From positions 496,001-560,000 of the forward strand of contig VFIW01000019.1 in NCBI GenBank assembly GCA_006386115.1: 64,000 bases of DNA, in the 5' to 3' direction. This document shows, piece after piece, positions 12,385 to 22,943 of the stretch (positions are counted from its first letter, which is position 1; every line of letters begins with the position of its first letter). The notes under the pieces were generated by a model. It saw only the letters and a program-made list of their open reading frames with translations. It was not told where the DNA came from and made no database searches. Source of the stretch: Globisporangium splendens (lineage: Eukaryota > Oomycota > Peronosporomycetes > Pythiales > Pythiaceae). The position numbers and the translations under genes are program-made.

Positions 12385-12510
12385 ACGCCAAGCACCAAAG
12401 CCCAAAGCCAAGGTTTTAATGTGACGTGGCACCATTCGGCGCCAAACGTCTCTATGTGAAACAGCTCTGACGCCACTCTGAGGTTTTATTCTGACGTCGC
12501 CCCACGCCCC

Positions 12511-12539
12511 TCTCTCTCTCTTTCTCTCTCTCTCTCTCT
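12511..12539. repeat. TC microsatellite, interrupted once
   Basis: TC dinucleotides with one extra T after the fifth unit, directly before the hairpin at 12547. Confidence 0.9.
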
Positions 12540-12546
12540 GTTGATT

Positions 12547-12601
12547 CACGTCGTCTCCAGCACGTTTGCTCAAATAGACCAAACGTGCTGGAAACGACGT
12601 G
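12547..12601. repeat. Long inverted repeat (22-bp arms, 11-bp loop)
   Basis: Arms 12547-12568 and 12580-12601 are complementary at 21 of 22 positions (cacgtcgtctccagcacg... against its complement), loop ctcaaatagac. It is far stronger than chance hairpins in this window and sits 250 bp upstream of the ATP-citrate lyase ATG. It may be a two-sided protein binding site, an RNA hairpin in a long 5' UTR, or a small terminal-inverted-repeat relic. Confidence 0.8.
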
Positions 12602-12685
12602 TGCTAAACAACAGCGAACGACCATCACTCTTGCGCACTCAAAAGAGAGCGAAGAAGGGAAAGCTCGTTCGCCCACGCTGCACTG

Positions 12686-12700
12686 TCATTCGTGAATTTG
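12686..12700 (+). promoter_or_regulatory. Possible oomycete Inr/FPR-type transcription start site
   Basis: tcattcgtgaatttg resembles the oomycete core promoter (TCATTYY initiator followed by CAWTTT-like flanking element) and lies 152 bp upstream of the ATP-citrate lyase start, a plausible 5' UTR length. One mismatch in the flanking element. Confidence 0.35.
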
Positions 12701-12851
12701 AGCGCTTCCAGGTACTCCGCTTCCACTCCGCGCGCCTTCTTCCAGATCTCCCTTTTGCTGCGGCAGTTAGTTCAACTGCAACTCCACCTCTTGTTGTTTA
12801 CCGCAACAAGCAGCAGTCAGTTCTTCAACAGCACACAAACACATCCCCATC

Positions 12852-15800
12852 ATGTCGGCCAAGGCGATCCGCGAGTTCGACGGCAAGCGCATCTTGTCCA
12901 CGGCGCTGCCGGCGTTCCACCTCGAGAAGCGCTTTGCGCAGATCAGCGTGCAGAAGAACTTTGCGACCGAGAGCAAGGACGATTTCTTTGCCGCGATCGA
13001 GCAAGATAACGCGTGGCTGCTCTCGCTTGGCGACGTGAAGCTCGTGGTCAAGCCGGACCAGCTCATCAAGCGTCGTGGCAAGGCCAACTTGCTGCTGCTT
13101 AATGCGACGTGGGACCAGGTCAAGGAGTGGGTCTGGGAGCGCATCAACAAGCCGATCCAGGTCGAAACCGTCACGGGCGTGCTCACGCACTTCATCGTCG
13201 AGCCGTTTGTGCGCCACGCGAGCGCGGACGAGCACTACGTGTGCATCGTGTCGACGCGCACGGGGGAAGAGATCTTGTTCTACCATGAAGGTGGTGTCGA
13301 TGTCGGTGACGTTGACCAAAAGGCGCAGCGTTTGCACGTGCCGCTCGAGACTGCGGCCACTGAAGACGAAGTGACTGCGGGTCTGCTTTCGTTGGTTGAG
13401 GATGCGCGCAAGCCGATCTTGGCCAAGTTCTTGGTCGCGATGCTCGACACCTTCCGCTCGTTGCACTTTGTGTACATGGAGATCAACCCGATCGTGCTTG
13501 TGGGCGACCAGATCTCGGTGTTGGACATGGCTGCCAAGGTCGATGAGACTGCAAACTTCTTGGTCGGCAACAAGTGGGGCAACCTCGAATTTCCACCAGC
13601 CTTTGGCCGCGCTAAGTTCCCTGAGGAGGAGTTCATCCAAGACCTCGACTCGAAGACCGGTGCGTCGTTGAAGCTCACGATCTTGAACCACACTGGTCGC
13701 ATCTGGACCATGGTTGCCGGTGGTGGTGCCTCGGTCGTGTACGCCGATACTATTGCCGATCTCGGCTACGGCCACGAATTGGCCAACTACGGCGAATACT
13801 CGGGTGCCCCAAGCGAGGCGCACACGTACCACTACGCCAAGACGATCCTTGACCTCATGACGCGCAACTACGACGACCGAGGCAAGTTGTTGATCATTGG
13901 TGGCGGTATCGCCAACTTTACCGATGTCGCGATGACCTTCAAGGGCATCATCCGCGCGCTCAAGGAGTACCAGAACAAGTTGAAGGAGAACAAGGTGCAC
14001 ATTTGGGTGCGTCGCGGCGGTCCAAACTACCAAGAAGGTCTGCAATTACTCCGTGATGTTGGCGAAGAGACGGGTGTGGACATCGAAGTGTTTGGACCAG
14101 AAACCCACATCACAGCGATTGTGCCAATGGCGCTTGGCCTCGTTGAGCCTCCATCGGCCGAGGAGACCAAGCAAGCGGCTGCTGCGCAACAGGCTGCGTC
14201 GAAGAGCAAGGCGGCGAAGAGCACGCCTGCGTCGGAGAACAACAGCGACAACGAAAACGCGGATGCCGACAGTGACAATGCTTTTGGCACGGCCAAGCCA
14301 GCAGCCGAACAGGTTGTCCCACCTGTGATCCAGGACGAAGGCATTGTGCGCATGGACACGAAGACGCGCTGCATCGTGTACGGTCTGCAGCAACGCGCCG
14401 TGCAGGGCATGCTCGATTTCGACTACTTGTGTAAGCGTGAGACGCCGAGCGTCGCGGCGATGATCTTCCCGTTCTCGCCAAACCACTACCTCAAGTTCTA
14501 CTGGGGCACGTCGGAGCGTCTCATCCCGGTGTACCAGGACTTGAAGGAAGCCGTGAAGAAGTTCCCGGATGTGAGCGTGCTCGTCAACTTCTCGTCGTTC
14601 CGTTCGGTGTTCTCGTCGACGCTCGAGGCGCTGGAGTGCCCAACGCTCAAGACCCACGCGATCATCGCCGAGGGTGTGCCAGAGGCGCAAACGCGTCTCA
14701 TCATCAAGAAGGCGCAAGAGAAGGGTGTCGGCCTCATTGGTCCTGCGACCGTCGGTGGCATCAAGCCAGGCTGCCTGCGCATCGGTAACACCGGTGGTAT
14801 GCTCGACAACATTGTGCACTCGAAGCTGTACCGTCCTGGTAGCGTCGCATACGTGTCCAAGTCGGGTGGTATGTCGAACGAACTCAACAACATCATTTCG
14901 CAGACCTCGGACGGCGTGTACGAAGGTGTGGCTATCGGTGGTGACAAGTACCCTGGCTCTACGTTCATCCAGCACTTGCTCCGTTACCAGAGCAACCCAG
15001 AGGTCAAGATGATGGTGCTCTTGGGCGAAGTCGGTGGCACGGACGAGTTCGAAGTGTGCCGTGCAATCCAGAGCGGCAAGATCACGAAGCCTGTCGTCGC
15101 GTGGTGCATTGGTACGTGCGCCAAGATCTTCCCGTTCGAAGTGCAGTTCGGTCACGCTGGTGCGTGTGCCACGGGCGAGTCGGAGACCGCGTCGGCCAAG
15201 AACGCGGCGCTTGCGGCCGCTGGTGCCATCGTGCCGGACAACTTCGACCTCTTCGGCAAGACCATCCGTGGTGTCTACGACAAGCTCGTGGCTGAAGGTG
15301 TGATCGTGCCAAAGCCAGAGGTGCCTGTGCCAAAAGTGCCAATGGACTACGCCTGGGCCAAGAACTTGGGTCTCATCCGTAAGCCAGCGAACTTCATCTC
15401 GTCGATCACGGATGACCGTGGTGAGGAATTGCGTTACGCCGGCATGCCGATCTCGCACATCTTCGAGCAAGACATGGGCATCGGTGGCGTCATCGGTCTG
15501 CTTTGGTTCAAGCGCCGCCTGCCAGCGTACGCGTCCAAGTTCATCGAGATGGTGCTCATGGTCACAGCTGATCACGGTCCAGCTGTGTCTGGTGCGCACA
15601 ACACGATCGTCACGGCTCGTGCGGGCAAGGACCTCATCTCGTCGTTGGTCTCGGGTCTCTTGACAATTGGACCACGTTTCGGTGGTGCGTTGGACAAGGC
15701 TGCCGAGATGTTCTCGACGGCGTACGACTCGGGTCTCTCGGCCGCCGACTTCGTCGATGACATGAAGAAGAAGAACGAGCTGATCATGGGTATCGGTCAC

Positions 15801-16172
15801 CGTATCAAGTCGCTCTCGAACCCTGACAAGCGTGTGACGATCATCAAGAATTTCGCCATGGAGAACTTCCCGGCTACCGATGTGCTCAAGTTCGCGTTGG
15901 ACGTCGAGCAGGTGACCACGAAGAAGCGCTCGAATCTGATCTTGAACGTCGACGGTTGCATTGCCGTCTGCTTCGTCGATCTGCTGCGCAACTGTGGCGC
16001 GTTCACGCGTGAAGAAGCCGACGAGCAGATCGAGCACGGATGCCTCAACGGTCTCTTCGTGCTCGGTCGCAGCATGGGCTTCATCGGCCACTTCTTGGAC
16101 CAGAAGCGCTTGAAGCAGCCACTGTACCGTCACCCATGGGACGATATCTCGTACTTGGAGGAAGACATGTAA
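12852..16172 (+). CDS. ACLY: ATP-citrate lyase (single-chain, animal-type)
   Basis: Intronless, 1,106 aa, the full length of fused ACLY. It makes cytosolic acetyl-CoA and oxaloacetate from citrate, CoA and ATP, feeding fatty-acid and sterol synthesis. Residues 1 to ~435 are the succinyl-CoA-synthetase-beta/ATP-grasp and citrate-binding half; ~440-485 is an Ala/Ser/Asn/Asp linker of low complexity; ~490-830 is the CoA-binding/ligase half with LGEVGGTDE and the catalytic phospho-histidine in [12 protein letters not shown] (His768); ~850-1106 is the citrate-synthase-like lyase domain with [14 protein letters not shown] and GIGHRIKS. The start codon is preceded by cccatc; no other ATG competes. 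Codon use is strongly biased to C/G endings, suggesting high expression. The very long antisense open frame over its 3' half is a shadow. Confidence 0.98.
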   Translation: MSAKAIREFDGKRILSTALPAFHLEKRFAQISVQKNFATESKDDFFAAIEQDNAWLLSLGDVKLVVKPDQLIKRRGKANLLLLNATWDQVKEWVWERINKPIQVETVTGVLTHFIVEPFVRHASADEHYVCIVSTRTGEEILFYHEGGVDVGDVDQKAQRLHVPLETAATEDEVTAGLLSLVEDARKPILAKFLVAMLDTFRSLHFVYMEINPIVLVGDQISVLDMAAKVDETANFLVGNKWGNLEFPPAFGRAKFPEEEFIQDLDSKTGASLKLTILNHTGRIWTMVAGGGASVVYADTIADLGYGHELANYGEYSGAPSEAHTYHYAKTILDLMTRNYDDRGKLLIIGGGIANFTDVAMTFKGIIRALKEYQNKLKENKVHIWVRRGGPNYQEGLQLLRDVGEETGVDIEVFGPETHITAIVPMALGLVEPPSAEETKQAAAAQQAASKSKAAKSTPASENNSDNENADADSDNAFGTAKPAAEQVVPPVIQDEGIVRMDTKTRCIVYGLQQRAVQGMLDFDYLCKRETPSVAAMIFPFSPNHYLKFYWGTSERLIPVYQDLKEAVKKFPDVSVLVNFSSFRSVFSSTLEALECPTLKTHAIIAEGVPEAQTRLIIKKAQEKGVGLIGPATVGGIKPGCLRIGNTGGMLDNIVHSKLYRPGSVAYVSKSGGMSNELNNIISQTSDGVYEGVAIGGDKYPGSTFIQHLLRYQSNPEVKMMVLLGEVGGTDEFEVCRAIQSGKITKPVVAWCIGTCAKIFPFEVQFGHAGACATGESETASAKNAALAAAGAIVPDNFDLFGKTIRGVYDKLVAEGVIVPKPEVPVPKVPMDYAWAKNLGLIRKPANFISSITDDRGEELRYAGMPISHIFEQDMGIGGVIGLLWFKRRLPAYASKFIEMVLMVTADHGPAVSGAHNTIVTARAGKDLISSLVSGLLTIGPRFGGALDKAAEMFSTAYDSGLSAADFVDDMKKKNELIMGIGHRIKSLSNPDKRVTIIKNFAMENFPATDVLKFALDVEQVTTKKRSNLILNVDGCIAVCFVDLLRNCGAFTREEADEQIEHGCLNGLFVLGRSMGFIGHFLDQKRLKQPLYRHPWDDISYLEEDM

Positions 16173-16363
16173 GTTTAGTTGTAGTGAACGCGAAGTGCCC
16201 ATAAACATGTTTATATTTTTGTTTTTGGCTATTAACATGGTTCCCATTGGAAAATGAAGCTCAAATTACACAATTCCATTGTGCCATGAAAGCAAGTAGT
16301 GCTCACATATTTGTGCGTGTTGCATACGAAGAGCTACAGAATGATTCGATATGATGGCACCTG

Positions 16364-17546
16364 TCAGTTGCTGTTCATGAGACTGCTGCTGTTCTCGTTC
16401 TGGAACGTGTCACTTCGCAGCCGCAGAATGGCTTTGCGGATGCACGCACGGTGCGCGAACTTGGCGATGCCGATCTCGCTCATCGTCTGCTCCACGTCGT
16501 CCTCGTCGAGCTCGGCGAGGTCTTCGAGCGCGTGGAAGCCCTGCGACTCGAAGTCGCGCGCGTACGCGTGGTAGTCACTCGGGTGCTGCGGATCAATGTT
16601 GGCGAACCATGCGCGCAGCATCTGCGCGTCTGGAGAAAGCAGCTTTGGCGTGTCCGGCTCATCCGCGGGATCATCCACTTGGTTATTGCACTCTGCTCCC
16701 GTTTTCTCTGGCGAGAACGAACCCGAAGAGGTTGAGCTCGAGCATGTGGACGCGGCGGACGACGGACGCAGCGACAGCAACTCATCGACGCTCAGACGAC
16801 GCACATCGGCGGCTCGGACGTGCGGCGAGATCGGTTTCAGGACGCCTTCATCGCTCTTGCCCAAGATGCTGTCCAGCGCTTTCTCCGTGTCGGACAACAG
16901 CGTCTTGAACTCTTTTGGCGCCGTCGTGTGGATGTGTGGGCTGTTATTGCTGTTGCTGTTCTGTTCAGGCATTGGTTGCACTGCCGCCCGCTGCTGCTGC
17001 TTGAGCGCGAGTGCCTTTGCCTTTCGCTTCTCCCATTGAGACGCAAAACTCTGCGATCGCTTCGGCTCATACGGCTACACATGCTGTTGCAAACGTGCAC
17101 AATACAGATGGTTGAGTCCACACACACACACGCACACAACTAATAAGCCAAATGCAACACGGCCATGCGCACACCTGGATAGGATGTGTGTACTCGGGGT
17201 CCTAGGCAAACGTCGGCAGTCGATGCGAGTCTGATTCGACTTTGAGCACGCGGCGCCGCAGCTCCAGCATGGCTTCGTCTGGGAAACTGTAGTCGTCCTC
17301 GGTCGAGTGACGCGACAACAGCGAGCGCTGGTGCTCCTCATTGAACTGCACGCGGCGCAATCGACTGAAGCATTGACCCACAAGGGTATACCCCCATGTT
17401 CCCGCGTTTGCGACAGCTTCGCATGGGTTGACGCGCATCGCAGACGCGGAGACGCCGCTCCAACTGGAGCCATTGGGTGCAGAGCCGCTGCTGCAGGTGT
17501 CCATGGCTGTGCGCGTGCGTCGGCTTCTTGCGAAATGCCGCCGCAT
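16364..17546 (-). CDS. SAM-domain protein, interrupted by an in-frame TAG
   Basis: Proposed structure: complement(16364..17074, 17175..17546), one 100-nt GT-AG intron in phase 0. The C-terminus (about 140 to 350) has a sterile-alpha-motif-like domain: AWFANIDP, YARDFESQGF, LEDLAELDEDDVEQTM and IGIAKFAHRACIRKAI. A Gln/Lys/Arg-rich coiled segment (WEKRKAKALALKQQQ) and Ser-rich linkers precede it. Exon 1 has a TAG at 17202-17204 (after SHRLPTFA) followed in the same frame by DPEYTHPIQ and the splice to PYEPKRSQ. Either the allele is broken, a 39-nt stretch ending in that TAG is spliced out, the stop is read through, or there are two genes. SAM domains mediate protein or RNA binding; no more specific role is visible. 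It converges on ATP-citrate lyase with 191 bp between stops. Confidence 0.55.
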
Positions 17547-18518
17547 TAAGTGAAAGGCGTCGAGAGAGGAGCAGGAGGTTGCGTTCGCGCCTTTTCAAGA
17601 TCCATTCATCGATCAGAGAAATAAATGACCAAAGATCGAAAGTAAAGTTTCATATGTTTCCATTCCCAGAATGTATTTTACAAACTCGGTTGTTTTACTC
17701 ACATACTGTAAATATGATGACAGTGTTTTTAACAGCCAGCTGCAACGTACTGATACTATCCTTTATAGTGGACCCTTTCAGTTGTTGAGGATAGGATGTA
17801 TCATGCAGCTTTGTGAAATTGTTGTGCTTTCGAAAAGTGACAGTGGTGCTTCACCAGATGGCACCAAACTTAGAAAAACATGTACCCATTCGTACTGCTG
17901 CATCAGCCCCACTGATTTAGCGCCAGCCCATCTGTAAAAAAACTTGCACAGATTCATCACAACAGCGTCTTTTACAGTGACCAGGACAGGAGCGTTGCGT
18001 TACTGGTGCGAATGAATACTCTTGGTTATTGCATAAGCTGCAATGCGCTCCTGTGCACCTACGCACTCAGCATGGCAGCACTGCCACTCCATGTCAGCAA
18101 AAAGACACCAACGCGTCCTTGCTATTTTTGTTCTTTTTTAGATTCCGCAACTAAAAAGCAGTGTAATTCATAGAAGAACAAAGGGTATCACAGGAACGTC
18201 CCTTGACACTCAACTGCTCATCTCTCGAATACAATCCAACGGAAAATCTTGGAGACTTGGACACTTCGACGAATGTTGCAACGGTTGGAAATTTGAACTA
18301 CTCCGTTACACTTTGAAACGGCTTCGGATACACTGCCTGGCTCTATCGTCACTCAGCCGACATGTTGAAGCTGCTGAAAGGGTAATTGATGCTCGAGTGC
18401 ATTGCATGGCTATTGTTTTGACCTTCTACCAAGCTGCTCACTTTGCAACTTGCGCCGCTCGACCAAGTACCTTCTTCCACAACCCCCTAGTACCCCAACT
18501 GCACTCGGCTTCTGCAGT
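17547..18518. other. Intergenic, AT-rich
   Basis: 972 bp between the starts of the SAM-domain gene (-) and the secreted-protein gene (+), so both promoters are here. No gene, RNA or repeat recognised. Confidence 0.5.
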
Positions 18519-19331
18519 ATGAACCGCGTGAGCATCCTCGTCCTCGCTCTGGCACTGCTGCATGCGCCGACCCACGCGCATCCCAATGCTGCGACGCCCG
18601 CGCCCACGACGGTGAGTCCGTTCTGGAGCCCTCCAGGCTGGCCGCAGAAGTGGCTCTTTGACGGCTCGCAACCGGCGACACTAGCTCCGTTCCTGGGTGT
18701 CAAGAATGCAAACGTTGGCGGTGCTGGTAAAGGCAATGTGGACGAAAATGGCAACGTCCTCGGTGAACACAGCAACCCGACGCCGACGCCCGTGATGGCG
18801 CCAGCGCCACTGCAAGGTGTGAAAATACCAGGCAAATCCGGTCAAAGCGGGGAGAAACCGAGCGACGGTAAGGGTGCGCCCGTGTCAAGCAAGAACACGG
18901 CTACCTCAGCACCAAGTAAAGGGGAGACTACCCCAGCATCAAGTAAGGATGCTACCACACCTGCATCAAGCAAGGGTGCTGCTATCCTTGCGCCACCCAA
19001 TATTAAGGATCTGGCCACCCCCGCGCCGACCAGCCTTAACGGCGGAAAGCCTCATCATGATGGCAACCCTCCACCAAACAATGGCGGCGGCGACAAGAAC
19101 CCAACGAATTGCCCGAAGGACTCCGTTATGGTGAGCGTCGAAGGTCGCGGATCGTTTTGCGTGTCGTCCGTTGGAGCCATCTGCGCTGGGGACAATGGAA
19201 GCGGACGCTGCCCTAAGAAGCAGCCTGGGCTTGAGAAGGGCTCGCATTGCGGCAAAGTGAGGAGTGGTGTGTTCGGCTGCCTCCCAGGCTCAGACCCGGT
19301 GAAGAAATGCGACGTTAAGGACGAGGATTAA
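18519..19331 (+). CDS. Secreted Thr/Pro-rich protein with a Cys-rich C-terminus
   Basis: Single exon, 270 aa. The N-terminus is a clear signal peptide: NRV, then a hydrophobic VSILVLALALLHA, with likely cleavage near THAHP. The middle (about 25-200) is rich in Pro, Thr, Ser, Lys and Gly and carries degenerate repeats of the type TPASSKD/TPASSKG (about 133-155), suggestive of an O-glycosylated stalk. The last ~70 residues contain seven Cys (in NCPKD, SFCVSS, AICAG, GRCPKK, SHCGK, FGCLPG, KKCDVK). I do not recognise the Cys spacing. Secretion into the wall or apoplast is inferred; an effector or wall-protein role is only possible. The ATG used is the first before the signal peptide; the frame upstream is open but hydrophilic. 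Confidence 0.8.
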   Translation: MNRVSILVLALALLHAPTHAHPNAATPAPTTVSPFWSPPGWPQKWLFDGSQPATLAPFLGVKNANVGGAGKGNVDENGNVLGEHSNPTPTPVMAPAPLQGVKIPGKSGQSGEKPSDGKGAPVSSKNTATSAPSKGETTPASSKDATTPASSKGAAILAPPNIKDLATPAPTSLNGGKPHHDGNPPPNNGGGDKNPTNCPKDSVMVSVEGRGSFCVSSVGAICAGDNGSGRCPKKQPGLEKGSHCGKVRSGVFGCLPGSDPVKKCDVKDED

Positions 19332-19821
19332 GAAGTCGCCAGTTTTGCCAGGTACACGTGGTTTGTATAAGTTAGCGTCTTCACCTGCATGCATTGGGCA
19401 ATAAAGCAATCTGTTTCGACGTGCAAGCCTGTGCTTCCATTGTCATTTTAGCCCAAGTGATCACTGAAACCTCCTGCTTTTTGTTGCCACCAAGTGTGTG
19501 TGACAATCATACCTAATTCAGTATGGCAATCTTTGGTTGAAAAAAAGCTGATGTGTGGAAGTCACTGTTTCAGTTCTACCAAAATATTGAATAATAGAGG
19601 GTCTTTATTAAGAGTGTGTCCTGTACCTTTCAAGAAGAAGATTCCCCAACACAAACAGAGAACGTTTATATATTTCATAAAGGCATACCCTGTCCAGATA
19701 GATCCAAGTATCCTTTCCAAACAGCTCATACAGAATAAACAAACACCTGTATAATTTAGTGATTCGCAAAATCGAGTTCACAACGTCAACAAGCAAAAGG
19801 AAAGCAAACGGCACGACCACC
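19332..19821. other. Intergenic
   Basis: 490 bp, AT-rich, with 3' UTR of the secreted-protein gene and 5' UTR/promoter of the next gene. An aataaa lies near 19400. Nothing else recognised. Confidence 0.5.
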
Positions 19822-22571
19822 ATGGCGGACCAAGAGCAGCAGCAGCGGGTGACAGCGAACGCAGCGGAAGGCGCTGCATCTGCAGCTCCGCACGAGCACC
19901 AGTCTGCGGGCGTAGCAGCAGAAGGTGCAGTCCAGTTGGCAGCGTCTGCAGTGGCCGCAAAGGACGACGAAGAGGAAACCAAGATGGCGTCTTCTCCAGC
20001 AGCGGCAAATAATGCGCCAACGCAGATTGATGACAATGAAGAAGAGAAGGTGATCGTGGTTCATTTGAAGTTTATCGGCGATCGCGAGCGCGTGTCTGTG
20101 CGCTGCTCGCCGCAGATCGTGGTTGCCGACTTGAAGCAGAAGGTGCTCGCTGCCCATGTGCAGCTCGAGCAGCAGCAAAGCGCAACCGACTCAGCTACGG
20201 CGGAGGATACCAATAGAGAGCAAGAACTGAGTGGTAACATTGTAACGCTGCGATTGATCTACAAAGGCAAAGTGATGAAAGACGACCAGACGCTCGCGTC
20301 GTACAATTTTGTGCATGAAGATACGATCCACGCCGTGTTTGGACGCCCTCAAGCGCCATCGTCATCAGGTTCAGGCGTCGCACAAAGCTCAGGAGCAGAG
20401 AATGGTGCTGCGAACACGGTGGCAGGATCCACCGCAATGTCGTCGGCTACCGCGACACGAACCAGCACGGACGGAGTAGCGACAACATCGGTCCAAGATT
20501 ACGGGAACGGTGTTCGAGTCGGCCAAATCAGCATCGACACCGACGCCGACTCGCCTTTGCCTGATCTCGGCAACCTCATCAATTCCATGCTCTCGAGTCT
20601 TGGTGGCAGCAGCGGTTCTCTTCCTGGTGGAGCCGCGGCGAGCATTCGCATCTTCGGCGACCCGTCGGCATTGGGGTCGTTGTCGAGTACTGCGACGTCA
20701 AACTCAACGTCGTCGACTTCGAGCTCGGCGAGTAGTACAAGCGGCACGTCTGCACCTCCAGTGTTTACTACATCCTCGTCTTCGGCATCGACTGCTGCCA
20801 CTGCTACCAGCAGCACTACTGCGACTGATCCCGTGAGACCAACAGTTGCCGCAACGCCGCCTGCTACAGCTGCACCGTCGACTACGGCTGCAACGGATGT
20901 GACAAGCCTCTTGAACCAAGCTGCGAGCTTGCGGCGATTGCTGCCTGCTATGGAATTGGCTCCGCTCTCTCGCCCGCCAGAGTTGTCACTCGAGATGTAC
21001 AACTTGGGCAACGCTCTCCGCGAAGCAGGGGATACGTACCTAGCGGTGCATCGACAGCTTCAGTTTGTCGCGACTCGATTTCTCTCGGAAAACAATCTGA
21101 ATGCGTCGGAGAGATTGAGGCTGCGAACACGAGTCCACCAACTCGTCCCCATTCTGGAGCATGTTGCATCCATGTCGCGAGCAGTGGCAATGAACCTGGA
21201 CAGCAGTTCGTACTATGGACCGGGGTCTCAAACTTCGACCGCTAGCGGAGTCAGCGAAGCACCTACAGCTTCGTCTACGAGCACGCCAATGGCACCTTCT
21301 CCAATAACAACAGCAACAGGTGTACCACCACTATCGAGCCCAAGTGTCAACGTGTCCCCGACGGTGAACATATTTGGAGGTGGAAACGGCCATGCTGGAG
21401 GCATAGCAGGAGTCGGTAGTTCGATCGCAGAGATTCTCCAAGCTGTGAACAGCTTCCGGCCAGGAAACATGCCTCCATCCGGCGCATCAACCACAGCAGC
21501 GACTAGCGGCGGCACGACAACCTCGACAGCGCAGGACAATAGCGCAGGAGGACTAGGAGACCTGTTCAACCTTGTGTCGACGCTTGCTGGAGTTCGACCT
21601 GCTCAACCCACGGTGCCTCATCCTTCAGCGAACGTATCCAGTGCGCCAGCTAGTTTTGGGCAATCAAGCGCAATCTCCAATCAGCCGTTATCCGATCTTT
21701 TCGCTCAGGTACGTTGCAACTGGTCTCTTTAAACTCCCTGATAGTGTCGGTGTTCTAAACCAATTCATTGTGTGTTTTAGGTAATGCGTGATATGGATAT
21801 GCTTGATGAATGGGACCCTGAGGTGGCCGAACATTTGCTCAAGCGAGTGCGTCCACACTTGCGCCACCGAATTCGGTTGCTTTTCAACTCGGAGAATACT
21901 TCAGAGTCGGTATGTACGATGGAATGTTTTCCAACTTTTCATTGCGTTTGATACTTACCGGGTGCTCATTTGTCCTATAGAGCAATGCTCGCAAGAAGCA
22001 ATGGTGTGAAAATGCAGTCAAAGAGATCGAATTGGCAATTGTACGTCTTCAGGTCTATGTCACTGGTTTAGAAGCGTATGCGCGATTGGTTTATTGACAC
22101 ATAATTTGTTTGCTTTGTCCAACAGATGCGAGTCTTCGAACAACATGAGCTACCTTACACTGCAGACGATTTGCGCTGTAAAATGAACTATGTCGCGTTG
22201 GAGCATCTCCTGGAAATCTGCTTGGTATCCAGTTCGTCGCAAAATCTACACGGACGAGACCATGTGGATTCGTCACTCGAAAAGCTACGGTACCTGTGAT
22301 GTCTTGACGACCTTTTGTATCAAGTGAATGAGATGACTAACCAGCTCTGTTTCTTTTCCTGTCGAATAGGAAATTGTTGAACAAGTTTTGCACGACGCTG
22401 TACATGAACCTTGCTGACCAAACGAACCCAAGCAACGCGATTCGTGTCGTCTCGAACATTTTGAGCACGATTCTAACGACGGACGATCTTTCCGTGCGCC
22501 GATCCGCAGAACGCTTCGCAACCCGAGTGAATCGCGAAGTGACGACGTTTTTGAAGAGCCGAACGGCGTAA
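19822..22571 (+). CDS. Ubiquitin-like domain protein, BAG6/Scythe-like
   Basis: Five exons: 19822..21708, 21781..21909, 21981..22040, 22126..22289, 22370..22571; 813 aa, introns 71-85 nt. Start ATG has a strong context (accaccatgg). An Ala/Gln-rich N-terminus precedes a ubiquitin-like fold at about 75-175 (VIVVHLKFIG, VADLKQKV, LRLIYKGKVMKDDQTL, HAVFGR), split by a Gln/Ser-rich insertion. Long Ser/Thr/Ala low-complexity tracts flank a helical block near 375-455 (LSLEMYNLGNALREAGDTYL and following) resembling the DUF3538 region of BAG6. The C-terminal exons are helical (WDPEVAEHLLKRVRPHLRHR). BAG6 chaperones tail-anchored and mislocalised proteins and hands failures to the proteasome; the family call is moderate and a generic ubiquilin-type shuttle is the alternative. 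The next gene is a proteasome subunit, but proximity alone proves nothing. Confidence 0.65.
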
Positions 22572-22943
22572 ACGCACCAATGTCGAGGCCAATTTTCCCA
22601 CAAGGTAACGTATTTTGTATGATTTCTATCATAGTTCAGTCATGTTAATCACAGAAATCCTCAAGCAGCAAGGAAACGGCAACAGCATGGCACATTTTGA
22701 AGTGCTGTCCAATAATGACTCTATCTGAGTACCTTGAAGTGGTTCTCGTCTATTTTTATAATATCACTATAAAGATGTGGTCGTAAAAGTAATCTATGAC
22801 TCGATCTTTTTGGGAACGCAGTACTGCATCATACTCACTAAATACGACTTTTCCCCTTTTTGCTTTTTTGCTTTGGAGCTTTCGGATACGCTTTCTTGCA
22901 AAGGGGAAGAAGAAGAAGAAGAGGAACGAAGCAAGACGACGAG
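22572..22943. other. Intergenic, promoter side of RPN2
   Basis: 372 bp. A purine-rich aag-repeat stretch (about 22900-22925) lies immediately upstream of the RPN2 start. No gene recognised. Confidence 0.5.

Larger units (their letters stand above)
10968..12851. other. Long intergenic region upstream of ATP-citrate lyase; unassigned open frames
   Basis: 1,884 bp. At 11130-11576 (+) a Pro/Ser-rich open frame, and at 11624-11749 (+) a second frame ending in TYQQYLATTSYLKRLKKHL, look protein-like, but no convincing splice pair joins them in frame; a small unrecognised gene remains possible. Beyond 12100 the region is the ACLY promoter side with the repeats listed separately. Confidence 0.35.

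Noticed and set aside
14046..16247. 733-aa antisense open frame over ATP-citrate lyase
   Set aside because: Arg/His/Val-rich shadow of a highly biased GC3 gene; no domain, and the sense frame is certain.
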